NCBI GenBank assembly: GCA_021018995.1 | Contig: CM037588.1 | Location: forward strand, 38,375,000-38,438,999 | From: Chloranthus sessilifolius | Lineage: Eukaryota; Streptophyta; Magnoliopsida; Chloranthales; Chloranthaceae | Length of the DNA: 64,000 nt | Direction: 5' to 3' | Shown here: positions 54,951-64,000 of the stretch, in pieces | Numbering within the stretch: the stretch's first letter is position 1 | Layout: each line of letters begins with the position of its first letter | Notes under the pieces: model-generated | Seen by the model: only the letters and a program-made list of their open reading frames with translations | Told to the model about the DNA's origin: nothing | Database searches by the model: none | Translations under genes and position numbers: made by a program

Positions 54951-55600
54951 TTTCAAAGCAAAAATAGGCCCTTCTTAGGTCTGACCCTGATGTGATCCGC
55001 CACACCACTCTAGCTAGGGGTGGTATATATGATATCAATAAGGACAAAGTAAAGAGGGAGGATGATATTGATGCTAAAGTTACAGTTCTGGAGCCAAAAA
55101 TAACAACATTAATGACTGCTAAACCTAGCACCTCGAAAAGACCAACGATAGCATGTTTAATTTGCTAGAGCCTAACACATGCTATGGCCGTGTGCCCAGC
55201 TATGCCATTATACTCGGATGGGGTGGGAAAAGAACAAGCAATGGCATTCCAAAGGGGAGATTATGGGAATTCATACAACCCGCCATGGAAGAACCCCTAG
55301 ATTTAATTATGGTTCTATGAGTGGGGCACAACTAGCACCACCTATTGTGCATCCACTATATCCCCCAATACAAACTTTTCACCAAAGACCCTAAGTGCCT
55401 ACTCTGCAGCCATAGTTTGGACCACAGACCAATGTACTTGATGCCATGGTTGTCCAGATCCTTCGGGACCTGTAACAACAGTCACATCAGCACTCTAGAG
55501 ACTTATCTCAACTTCCTCAGTTTTCTCAAGTACTACAGTCACATACCCAGTCCATCACGAAGTTGGAGGGATAGATTGGTCAATTAGCTTCATAGATGGC
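54951..55600 (+). pseudogene. gag: Athila-like gag, 3' part
   Basis: Continues the interrupted gag. It includes DINKDKVKREDDIDAKVTVL, a knuckle region with C..THAMAVCP, then EQAMAFQRGDYGNSYNPPWK and NPRFNYGS, as in Athila gag C-termini, and a QHSRDLSQLPQFSQ segment. Stops are frequent. Confidence 0.78.
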
Positions 55601-55897
55601 AAAAAGAGAAAGTGGCCAATTACCAGCATCGCTAGTAAGTAATTTGAGAGGACAATCGTTCCTGGGGGAGACATTCACCCCTACTAATCAAAATTGAAAT
55701 CCTCAAGGACCTGCCGAGCTACCGAGTCACCCATAGCACCCCCTGTAATTTATGTAAACTATTTTTCTTGTTTTTAAAATTTTGTAAGGAACTACTTTAC
55801 GATTCAACTTGTTGATAAACACGATCGATCGTAATGTATGTCCCACTATATACTATTATATTACGAACGAATGTATGGATTTATGAGCGCTCATAGT
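55601..55897 (+). other. Remnant between Athila gag and LTR K1
   Basis: It continues the gag-like reading for a few codons (QLPASLVSNLRGQ), then becomes unrecognisable AT-rich sequence up to the chromovirus LTR start. Confidence 0.5.
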
Positions 55898-56853
55898 TGT
55901 AACACCCTACAAATTCCCAAACCTGAATACGTCGGATGTATGCCAGTGTTTGAGACTGGTAACAATTTGTGCCATGTGTTTAAACCTAGTCATGTCTCTA
56001 ACTCAATAGGCACCTTAAATAAAGGTTAAAGAATTAATTGGATAATCTAAGGCCCGTACACCCTATTAAATGTGTCGGCTGCATACTGGAATTGGGTCTT
56101 AAGTTTAAAACTCAACTCACATGCATAATGCGCACACTGCTGGAAAGAGAGAGTGGGCCAAGTGAAGAGGCATTGGGCCTTCTAATGTTCCTCTATTTTG
56201 GGGCACATACACGGTGCTGGGTGTACAGGCTACACAGCAGAACATTTCTCCCACTTAAAAGAAATCTCTCATGCATAGGAAATGCATACGACTATTGAGA
56301 GAGTGGTTGTTTGGGGAGAGAGAAGAGCCACACCTTCAGCCCCTTGAAGAAGAAGAACAAAAGAAAAAAAAAGAGAAGAGCAACCGTGAGGTTTTCCTCC
56401 AACCAGTCTTCTGCCACTAGAAAACCTCCGCTATTCCTACCCTCACAAACACTACTCAATCTCTGAACTCCTACGATTGAGAAATCGAACGGTGCTTGAA
56501 CAACAAATTTTGACATCGAAGACCGGAGACCTTCCATGCGGAGAATCTACGAAGGTATAGGTCTTAACCCAATCTTGTAAACATCGATTTCCTAAATCTA
56601 GAGTTAGATTATTCGACTCAAAAGTATGTGCAAGAAAAATCCAAGGATCGGTGACGTGCGAGTCACAGTCGCCAATTCTCTCAGATTCTGATGTTTTCGG
56701 ATGTTGCATGCACAAGAATTGGAGGTAGAAATCCCCATTTTAACTTTATCACATGAGACTAGGTCAAATTGAATGCTTAGAATGAAAGTTTTATAAAAAA
56801 ATGTAGACTTCAGGGTTAGAAGAATGAGTCAAAGAACTTCAAGCTCTGTCTGG

Positions 56854-57077
56854 CTCACTGTAGCGAGGTTTAGAGCTCGCTGTAGCGTGCTCAATTCTAA
56901 ACCCATCGCTGTAGCGAGTGATACCTGGAAATTCAAGCTAAATCGGCTCTATGAAATCTCATTGTAGTGAGCTGAGGAGTACCTCAGGGGCAAGCTATAG
57001 CGACTTGGGAAGCTTGTTGTATCAAGCTGAAATCTGAAGGGCTCACTGTAGCAACCTTGTGAGCTCGCTGTAGCGAG
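56854..57077. repeat. CTCGCTGTAGCGAG palindrome cluster in LTR K1 (about eight copies)
   Basis: Arms CTCGCT / AGCGAG around GT. Copies at 56854-56867, 56875-56890, 56906-56917, 56958-56971, about 56990-57007, 57011-57028, about 57041-57056 and 57064-57077 (perfect). Variants such as AGCTTGTTGTATCAAGCT keep partial self-complementarity. Confidence 0.85.
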
Positions 57078-57537
57078 GTCCCCTGTTCTTGAAGCGATAG
57101 ATTTTGATTTGTTTAAGCTGAGAGGACCCTATTTGATGCAAGCTTTTGTCACTAACACATAGTATATGGGTATTTTGATCTAGGATAAATGTGGCAGGCC
57201 GCAGATAAGATCACCTTGATTTACATTATTAATTCCGCACTACTCCGATATTAAGGTAGGGAGAAAAATCTCAATGTCGATTATATTTTCTGCAAATCAT
57301 GATTTCTGATATGGACATTAAATGAACTCATGTTTCTACACTGTATTGTACTTGCATGTTTGAAACTTAGAATGACTAAGAATTTGATCTCTTGCACATG
57401 ATCATAACACCTTATTTTTTTGCATAATGCTACATAGAGTATTTAAAATCCGAATTCCAACTCTGACTTGTTTTATGTTCTATGATATCTATGATCAGTC
57501 TGACTTCAAGATCATGTGCAAAGAGGAGTGGAGTCTC

Positions 57538-57726
57538 CAAGAGAGGGGTGGAGTCCTAGGGGTTGAAACCCTGTGTCCATTACAGACTGCTCATTTCCTG
57601 CTACGAGATGCTTTGACATGATATATGTATGGGAAATTTGATTCCACATTAGCATTGAGGAGAGTGGAGTCTCCAAGAGAGGGGTGGAGTCCTCGGGGTT
57701 GAAACCCTGTGTCCACTATGAACTAC
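57538..57726. repeat. 126-bp tandem duplication in LTR K1
   Basis: 57538-57663 and 57664 onward both start GTGGAGTCTCCAAGAGAGGG and continue GTTGAAACCCTGTGTCCA. The second copy is interrupted by L4 at 57727 and resumes at 59787 (CTATTCCTTCTACGGGATA). Confidence 0.85.
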
Positions 57727-58701
57727 TGTTGGGGAAATCGAGTGTGCTGATTTAGTGTGTAATGGTAAAAGCAAAATAAAATCAAATTAAAACAAAGGGT
57801 GGATTCAGCACAACTACAATCTCCTAGACCTGCAAGATACAGGGATGTTGTAGCAAGTTTTGATAGGTAAGTAAGGGTATGTCCATAAGGAAATGTGAAT
57901 AAACTATGATAAATCTCCATATTTGTAATAGATCTGGCACTCTATCCTAATTTAAGCTACACTAAAACAGGAAAGAGGAGAGGTTTTGGGTTTTTGTCAC
58001 TACAAACTACATAAATTAAATACAGTTGATCCAGATTTTAAGAAAACAGAAAAGTGAAGGAAAATGGTTTAAAAATAAAGGATGGAGAGCAATAGCTAGG
58101 GGTTTGGTCTTTCACTGGGAATTAAATGAATCAAAGGCAATGCTTAGATTAGATCTGCAATAATCTCTCATCTGGCTATAAGCTCCCCAGGTTTGATCTT
58201 GGTAGATGCATAGTATAAGGATCTGATCTTAACCATGACCTTTCCACTTGAATGGTCCCAGATTATCCTAGAGATTGTCTCTAGCCAATGGTCTTGATTA
58301 GAATAGGTTAACCATTGTAGATGTTGTGAATGCCATACTACAAGCTCCCCATTTGTGGCTGGCCCACAGGAGTATCTAAACTAGACAAATCAAATACAAA
58401 TAAATGAAGTATAGCTTAGAGTTAACCCTAAATCCCACAATTCCATTGCAATGTCACTACTTACAATGTTGTGCTCAGATCTACAATCTTTGCAGCATCC
58501 AATCCCTTACAAAGCCTCTGAAACTCTTAATTACAGCTCATAACCTCACCCTAGCTACTGGAGAAGTTTTAGCCAGCCATAATTGGCTAAAAGCGAGAAA
58601 GAATAAGAGGGAAAAGAGAGGGAAAAATTAGAGGAAAAATAAATTAGAACTTGGCTCTGGCTCTCTCAATTTCTGGATCATTTTCAATGTGATTGCTCCT
58701 C

Positions 58702-58709
58702 TATTTATA
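58702..58709 (-). promoter_or_regulatory. TATA box of LTR L4
   Basis: TATAAATA on the minus strand, followed by GAGGAGCAATC, downstream of the CCTGTCGACAGG cluster. Confidence 0.65.
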
Positions 58710-58974
58710 CCTTTTTCTCAGATCTGTTTCAGCCAATCAAAACTCAAAAGAATAATGCAATTATGCTGATGTGGTTGATCCCTCTTCCAGAAGCTTTACT
58801 CCTATTAGTTCACAACTGACAAGTACATGTGAGGTAGTTAGAGTTCCCGCTCGTGCTCAGTTGAATACCAAAAATACCCCCCAGGGGTCGCTGTCATGCC
58901 CTAGATCGTGTGCACAAAATCTGGAAGTTGTAGCTGCTGAAGAAGGGCCATGAGAAGTTCCTAAAATGAATGTT

Positions 58975-59410
58975 GAGAGGTTTAGGGGACTTCTTGATAG
59001 GTTATTAGTCTGCTTGCTCTGTATTTTGATAGGTTCTGGAAAACCTCTCACTGAGTTGAAGTGCACAAGTCGATAGGATTGGCATATCTCAACAAGATTG
59101 AAGTTCCTCTCGATACCTTCTGTTCAGTTCTTCGTTCATCCTGTTGACAGGTTACAATCAACCTGTCGACTTGGTGAAGTGTTTGACAGGTTGGGGATCA
59201 TCTCGACAAGTTTTGGAAGGCCCTGTCAAAAGCTTCTCTCAATCTGCGCGATAGGTTCAGTTGAACCTCGCAACTTCCTCTGCACCTTTAGATAAGGTGT
59301 CGACAGGATTCTTTTACTGCAAGCACAACCTATCGACAGGCAACTGGAACCTTTTGATAGCTTAATGGATGGCCGATTGGCATTTGAGCTTCAGAACTTC
59401 TCGATAGCTT
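58975..59410. repeat. CCTGTCGACAGG-type palindrome cluster in LTR L4
   Basis: Best copies: CCTGTTGACAGG (59140-59151) and AGGTTCA, GT, TGAACCT (59253-59268, perfect). Many half sites (CCTGTCGAC, TCTCGACAAG, TATCGACAGG, TTGATAG) lie across the interval. It lies upstream of the TATA box in LTR orientation. Confidence 0.7.
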
Positions 59411-60748
59411 TTTCCTTTAGTTTCTTCCGCTGACATCTATCTTTGGTGTGTTGTCTTCCATCCGTTAGCACTCGACAACCTCTTGGTGGGTTCAATCTAT
59501 CTTCTTTGCAACTATTCTTGGTCTCAAGCATGCCTTGTTGATCCCATGACCTTCTCATGAATGTATAAAGCTCTGGTTGTGTGACTGACAGGCCTTTGGG
59601 CTGTTGTGAATATATGATGAGGAGCAGATTGCTTCTTTGGCCTTTTTAGGTGGATATCCGCACTGAGGCTGGATTTTATTGCTTATCTACAAAATATACT
59701 TAAAACACCTTATTAGTCAGCTCAAGGGTCCAACAGAGGTCTGGTTAGGAGGTGAAAACTAGTATTTTTTACTGCTTAATAGCTGCTCTATTCCTTCTAC
59801 GGGATACTCATACTAATGCCCTGAACTCTGGTGAAAATATGTACTTGTGTGCCTTGCCATGATATATTTGTTCCCTGATGTACTGTTGCCTTGACATTTT
59901 GTTCTATCACACTTCTTTGATCCACTATGCATCTGTTCCATGTTCCATTTGGATCATGATAAGGCATGTTTTAGATTTCTTTTTTTTTTTTAGTCAAATC
60001 CTTGCCTATATATAATTGTCATGAATCAAAATTTCCAATCATTTTCAAATCCATGCATCAGTTTTATGAGACAGTGTGATAAAAATATAATTTACCATTA
60101 CTTTCTCTCCCTACTGTGCTTGGACTGTAACTCATCCTTCTACTATATGTCACAGCTGTAGGTGCCAAGCCAGAAGTGGATCCAGAATTGGAAGAGGATC
60201 CAGACTATAATCCAGCAGAGGAAGAACAACCCAAGGAGTTCTTCCCTTAAGCAACTCCTTGAAAATTTTGTTAGACTTTTGTCAAAGTGCGAACAACTGT
60301 GTTTTAATACTTGGTAAAATTTTTGGACTAAATCATTGGTGATTTTGTATGGGCGTAAACCAGTATTTAGGTGGCGGTCGGCAGTCACCGGTGGTCTTTA
60401 TAGTTTTGCTTTACATTAGAAGGATGGGAGAATCTTTTATTTACTGCAATTTGTTTACCACAATGCTTCCGCACTTATGTAAACTTATCAAATACCGGAT
60501 GGCCCGATCTTTCCAGTTATCCTTGAGGGGAGGATCGAGCTGTCACCATGGTATTGACGCACCTTGATGCCTATAATTCAGATTGTGCCTACGATTTGAT
60601 GGCATGGATTTTGGGTAAGGAAATCTGGGTTGTCACGGGTAGTATCAAAGAATTCAGCGTTCTGTGTAATCATTGAGCATTGGATTCGACGATGAATGAC
60701 TTTTCCCAGATATCAAAGAAGGGGTGGGGGAAGTCGGGCTGTCATAGG

Positions 60749-60760
60749 TGGTACAGAGCC
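60749..60760 (+). other. Primer-binding site of chromovirus K1
   Basis: TGGTACAGAGCC, the initiator-Met tRNA site TGGTATCAGAGC with two bases lost. Confidence 0.7.
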
Positions 60761-60892
60761 TAGGCAGTATGTCTCATGGGAATCCAAAGATATGGCTTAG
60801 GTTCTGAACAATGGCATTAGTTTCCATCGTACCTTAGACTAGATTTTTACAATCACCTGGATTAAGCTTTTGCTTGATCATAACTGGTGAGC

Positions 60893-61671
60893 ATGCCTCC
60901 GAGAAGAGGAAGGCTGAGGACCGTACACACCGAAGGTGTTACGAGTGGTGAAGGGGTAGCCACCGGTCCGAACGTGACCCCGATAGGCAACAACAACCAT
61001 GCCCCTGGAGTCGAAAACAACATGGGCAATACCTCAGGAGGAGACCTCCCGCTGGAGTTGGAAACCTGCTGGGAACAACCAAACGTTATTGGAAACCATG
61101 TAAATACCATGGCAATACTTGCCAAAAGATGTCCACCATTGAGTTTCCAAGAATTTAGGAGGATGAGACCTTCCACTTCTATGCACAAACTGATCCGCTT
61201 GAAGCAGAGAAGTGGCTGAATCAGATTGAAAAGATCCTCCAGAGAGTCAGATACATCGAGGCAGAGAAAGTGAGTTGCGCTTCTTTCCAACTCGAAGGGG
61301 AGGCGGACCCATGGTAGATGGCCGTTGAGAGAACCAGAGTGCAGACGACTCCAAATTCCCCATGGATGTGGGTAGAGTTTGTTGAGGTGTTTAATGAGCA
61401 GTATTTCCCTCGACAAGTCAGATACCAAATGGAGGTGATGGTTACGACATTAGAGCAAGGTCAAATGACGGTGTGTAAGTATGAGGCTGAATTTACCACG
61501 CTCTCTTGCTTTGCTCCATTGCATATAGCCACGGAACTAATGAAGGCTCAGAAGTTCGAGAGGGGTTTCAAGCCCATTATTAAAGATAAGATCTCCTTGT
61601 TCAGGGTCACAGCTTATGCGGTCATCGAAAATATGTATAAAAGAAAAGAAGAATATAAAAATCGTAAATAG
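60893..61671 (+). pseudogene. gag: Chromovirus gag core, element K1
   Basis: Starts MPPRRGRLRTVHTEGV. After a frame change at about 61160-61320 it reads ADPLEAEKWLNQIEKILQRV, WVEFVEVFNEQYFPRQVRYQ, FTTLSCFAPLHIATELMKAQ and KFERGFKPIIKDKI, the standard Del/Tekay gag. A stop (TAG) lies just before MAVERTR at 61318. The knuckle is at 61936-61977. Confidence 0.88.
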
Positions 61672-61935
61672 AGTTGAACACGGTCCTATGCCTTTGCGCA
61701 GGCTAACAAAAGATCGAAGATGTTGATGCCACCAACACCGCAACCAGATCAAGGCGTATCGTCAAAGTTTCTTAATCCTGAAATCACGAGGCCTTTTTGC
61801 CCTACAATTCCTATAACAATGGGGGTGTCTAGAGCCCAACCAATTTCTCGAGCAGCATCCTGAGCACTGGCAGAATCATGTACTAAATTTGGGAAGTCGC
61901 ACAAGACCGAGGAATGTAGGAGAACTACGGGAGCA

Positions 61936-61977
61936 TGTTTCCGTTGTGGGAAAATGGGACATAGAATCAGGGAATGT
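61936..61977 (+). pseudogene. gag: CCHC zinc knuckle of chromovirus gag, element K1
   Basis: CFRCGKMGHRIREC fits C-X2-C-X4-H-X4-C and is intact. It lies in the same frame as the gag core 3' part and the protease, though stops lie between. Confidence 0.9.
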
Positions 61978-62238
61978 CCTGAAGTGAAGAAGGAAACCAC
62001 TGTAGCCACGACTTGTATGAGACCTTCATGGCCTACAGTGCAAGGCCGAGCTTATGCGGTATTGGCACAAGATGCCCAAACCAGCAACGACGTGATCCAA
62101 GGTATGGTTTTTCTTATGGACTGTCAATCTAAATTCTTGTATTTTAGATGAAGAAGCTACATAAAATAAGATAGTCTTTGAACTTACTACCTATGAATGC
62201 CATGACATTTGGCATTTTCATCTAATTAAGTAATATCC

Positions 62239-62850
62239 TTGAAATTAGGTACCATTCACATGCATCAGAAGAGTGACATCTGTTCTCACAAAGCACGAGT
62301 GTTGATAGACCCGGGGTCTACCCACTCTTTCATCACACTTCAATTCGTAGTGGAATTAAGTGTCACTCCCAAGCCTCTAGAGTTAATTCTAATAGTATTC
62401 ATTCCAAGCGAGATCTCTGTTAGTACAAATATAGTGTGTCGATCAGTCGCCATTGATATCGGAGGTCACAAGACAATGGCTGAATTGATTCTCTTAGATA
62501 TGTAAGGATTCAATGTAATCATTGGCATGGATTGATTATCCACCTAGCAGGCCAATGTTGATTGCCATAGGAAGATAGTTACTCTCTGGACCAGGAAGGG
62601 CGAATCATTCAAGTTCTACCGTACCCAACCAGCCATCACACCCTTGATATCTGATATTCAAGCTGAAAGATTATTAAACAAGGGATGTAGTGGATACTTG
62701 GCATTCTTATAAGACCAGAAGGAAGATAAGATTCACATTACTGACATCCCTATCACGTGCTAGTTTTTTAATGTCTTTCCTGAAGAACTATCGGGTTTTC
62801 CACTAGAGCAGGAAGTAGAGTTCGTTGTAGACTTAGCTCCAGGCATGGAA
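62239..62850 (+). pseudogene. pol: Protease and pre-RT region of chromovirus K1
   Basis: KARVLIDPGSTHSFITLQFV carries the DPGS active site of Del-type proteases. IIGMD*LST..ANVDCH follows with a Trp-to-stop change. The domain is otherwise complete. Stops at about 62503 and 62535, then sequence up to [12 protein letters not shown] before RT. Confidence 0.85.
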
Positions 62851-63212
62851 CCGATGTTGAAAGCTCCATACCATATGGCACCATCCAAATTGAAAGAACT
62901 TAAGGAGCAGTTGTAAGAACTTCTCGATAAGGGATTTATTCAGCAAAGTGTTTCACCATGGGGAGCATCCGTGCCATTTGTCAAGAAGGATGGATCCATC
63001 CAGCTATGCATTGATTATCATCAATTGAATAAGCTGACGATAAAGCACCGCTATTCGGCTCCCATGAGTTGATGATCTCTTCGACCAGCTGCAAGGGGCA
63101 AGATTCTTCTCTAAAATAGACTTGAGGTCGAGTTACCACCAATTAAGGTGAAAGCTGAAGACATTTCGAAAATAACCTTCCGCCCGAGATATGGCCACTA
63201 TGAGTTCCTAGT
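62851..63212 (+). pseudogene. pol: Reverse transcriptase N-terminal part, chromovirus K1
   Basis: [56 protein letters not shown] and, after a frame change near 63060, DISKITFRPRYGHYEFLV. It ends abruptly at LTR-B3 before the catalytic YxDD motif; the rest is not in the window. Confidence 0.88.
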
Positions 63213-63798
63213 TGTGCGACCAGGGATCCTCTCGAACCCGTCGCGGCGATGCGCTCGCTATGAATGAAAATGTAGAGTCGCCACCCGGAACTTTTGGTGA
63301 CCCGGGAAACCTTCAAATCGATATTTTGAGCACCGAAGTGCTAAATATGACTCTGATTTACCAGTCTTTGCCAAAGGCTCTAGGGTAGGGGCTTCGGTTA
63401 TCGATCGGGAAGGGTTTAGGCACCCGATCAACCCGCATGTAGCGGTCTCTATCTATGGCCAAAAATAAAAATAAAAGGGCGGAGTTTCCCCTTGCCCGAA
63501 GGCAATACGGTCCTATCAAGCTTTGAGCCAAACCAAAATTTTGGCGGCGTAACGGCTTGAATCCTTGGACAGGGGAAACACCAAGAAGGTAGAGGAAGAG
63601 AGGGGTGAGCCGGAGCTCACGGGCCCTTGTTGCACCGTGGAAGTCCTTCACTTTGGCGTGCTTTCGATGGCTTAAATGGTATGGAAATGGGTTCTAATGC
63701 TAGGATTCAATAAAATAGGAAGTGTAGGGTGAGGCCAAAGGCTAGACTTTAGCTAAAGGGAGTGATCTAACGGTGGAAATGGATTGAAAAAGGTGAAC
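63213..63798 (-). mobile_element. B-type LTR fragment (LTR-B3), minus strand
   Basis: Read on the minus strand it matches LTR-B2 from about 30430 to its end: the AGCTCCGGCTCACCCC block, GCTACATGCGGGTTGATCGG, and the end GGGTCCGAGAGGATG-like sequence. It begins TGTGCGACCAGGG inside the RT reading frame. Its 5' part, with palindromes and TATA, is cut off by the LTR starting at 63799. A solo LTR or the end of a longer copy are both possible. Confidence 0.85.
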
Positions 63799-64000
63799 TG
63801 TTGAGAACTGAAAATACCATTTTTCACCCCTTAATATGGGCCTTGATAGACCCTTGAGAGACCTAAATAAGTGTTTTAAGTGTTTGTTTTACAGCTAACA
63901 ATAAAGGCAGGCTTAACCTTGAAAGTAGCTTAAAAGTGCCAAAAAAATGATGACCCATCTTGATCTGGAGGAAGAAGGAGAAAGGACAACCTCACTAGCT
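63799..64000 (+). mobile_element. Athila-type LTR (L5), start only
   Basis: Starts TGTTGAGAACTGAAAATACC and continues TTTTTCACCCCTTAA and GGGCCTTGATAGACCCTTGAG, as in L1. It interrupts LTR-B3, so it is among the youngest insertions here. It continues beyond the window. Confidence 0.78.

Larger units (their letters stand above)
57727..59781 (-). mobile_element. Athila-type solo LTR (L4), minus strand, inside K1
   Basis: Left end TGTTGGGGAAATCG is the 3' terminus; right end GCTTAATA is the 5' terminus with TG changed to TA. Flanking pentamers ACTAC (57722-57726) and GCTGC (59782-59786) differ by two transitions and probably are the aged target duplication. It shares the TTTTCACCTCCTAACC start block and the R/U5 repeat with L1. 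TATA lies at 58702-58709 (minus). No internal region is present. Confidence 0.8.
55898..60746 (+). mobile_element. Chromovirus (Tekay/Del-like) 5' LTR K1, interrupted by L4
   Basis: Starts TGTAACACCCTACAAATTCC and ends about GGGCTGTCATA, followed by a PBS. Without L4 (57727-59781) it is about 2.8 kb. It contains a palindrome cluster (56854-57077), a 126-bp duplication (57538-57726) and the GGTCGGC hairpin (60369-60388). A near-repeat of the LTR end and PBS-like sequence (TGTCAC, GTAGTATCAAAG) lies at about 60631-60650. Confidence 0.78.

Noticed and set aside
1..64000. Host protein-coding genes, rRNA or tRNA genes
   Set aside because: No reading frame outside the retroelements shows a recognisable family, and I saw no rRNA or cloverleaf-type sequence; the tRNA-like matches are primer-binding sites.

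Overview
The window looks like intergenic heterochromatin of a flowering-plant nuclear genome. Nearly all of it is LTR retrotransposon sequence nested several layers deep, and I see no ordinary host gene. The evidence is plant-type Ty3/gypsy machinery of three lineages: Tat/Ogre-like, Athila-like and Tekay/Del-like chromovirus. Primer-binding sites, polypurine tracts, LTR termini and coding domains are all recognisable. The species cannot be named from the sequence.

Layout. 1-737: minus-strand LTR of a Tat-like element (C). 738-3158: non-coding 3' part of an Athila-like element, ending in a polypurine tract, then its 3' LTR (3159-6212). 6213-8052: truncated chromovirus-type LTR. 8053-8285 and 48861-49908: flanks of Tat-like element A, probably part of another Athila element whose LTR is 49909-51340. 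Element A spans 8286-48860. Inside its leader sits a second, related element B (11157-30997), flanked by a perfect 5-bp target duplication, CTTAC. To the right: a reversed chromovirus LTR fragment (51341-52060), an Athila 5' end with PBS and gag (52061-55600) interrupted by an LTR (53373-54950), a chromovirus LTR plus gag/protease/RT (55898-63212) interrupted by an Athila-type solo LTR (57727-59781), a minus-strand B-type LTR fragment (63213-63798), and a new Athila-type LTR (63799 to the window end).

Elements A and B are about 20 kb each without nested DNA. Each runs LTR, PBS (seen in A only), proline-rich gag, protease with G-patch, a candidate intron, RT/RNase H/second RNase H/integrase, and then two genes on the opposite strand before the 3' LTR. 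Antisense gene 2 is a plant mobile domain (PMD) gene. In B seven exons can be traced with GT-AG borders; all are multiples of three apart from a one-base loss in exon 3, giving a protein of about 604 residues with a basic C-terminus. Antisense gene 1 is a second PMD-like (DUF7745-like) protein with a helical C-terminal tail. All coding regions are broken by nonsense changes, many looking like C-to-T/G-to-A decay. The outer element A also has frameshifts and a damaged integrase triad, fitting its greater age.

The most striking signal is a set of about 30 palindromes of 19-31 bp in nine clusters. Type A palindromes occur only in element A and type B palindromes only in element B. They lie in each LTR about 270 bp upstream of the TATA box, and upstream of each antisense gene. 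The related C LTR has a different palindrome at the corresponding place. Unrelated LTR families in the window also carry their own clustered short palindromes upstream of the TATA box. This looks like an element-specific cis-regulatory code, possibly read by element-encoded PMD proteins. The pattern is seen in the sequence; the function is inference.
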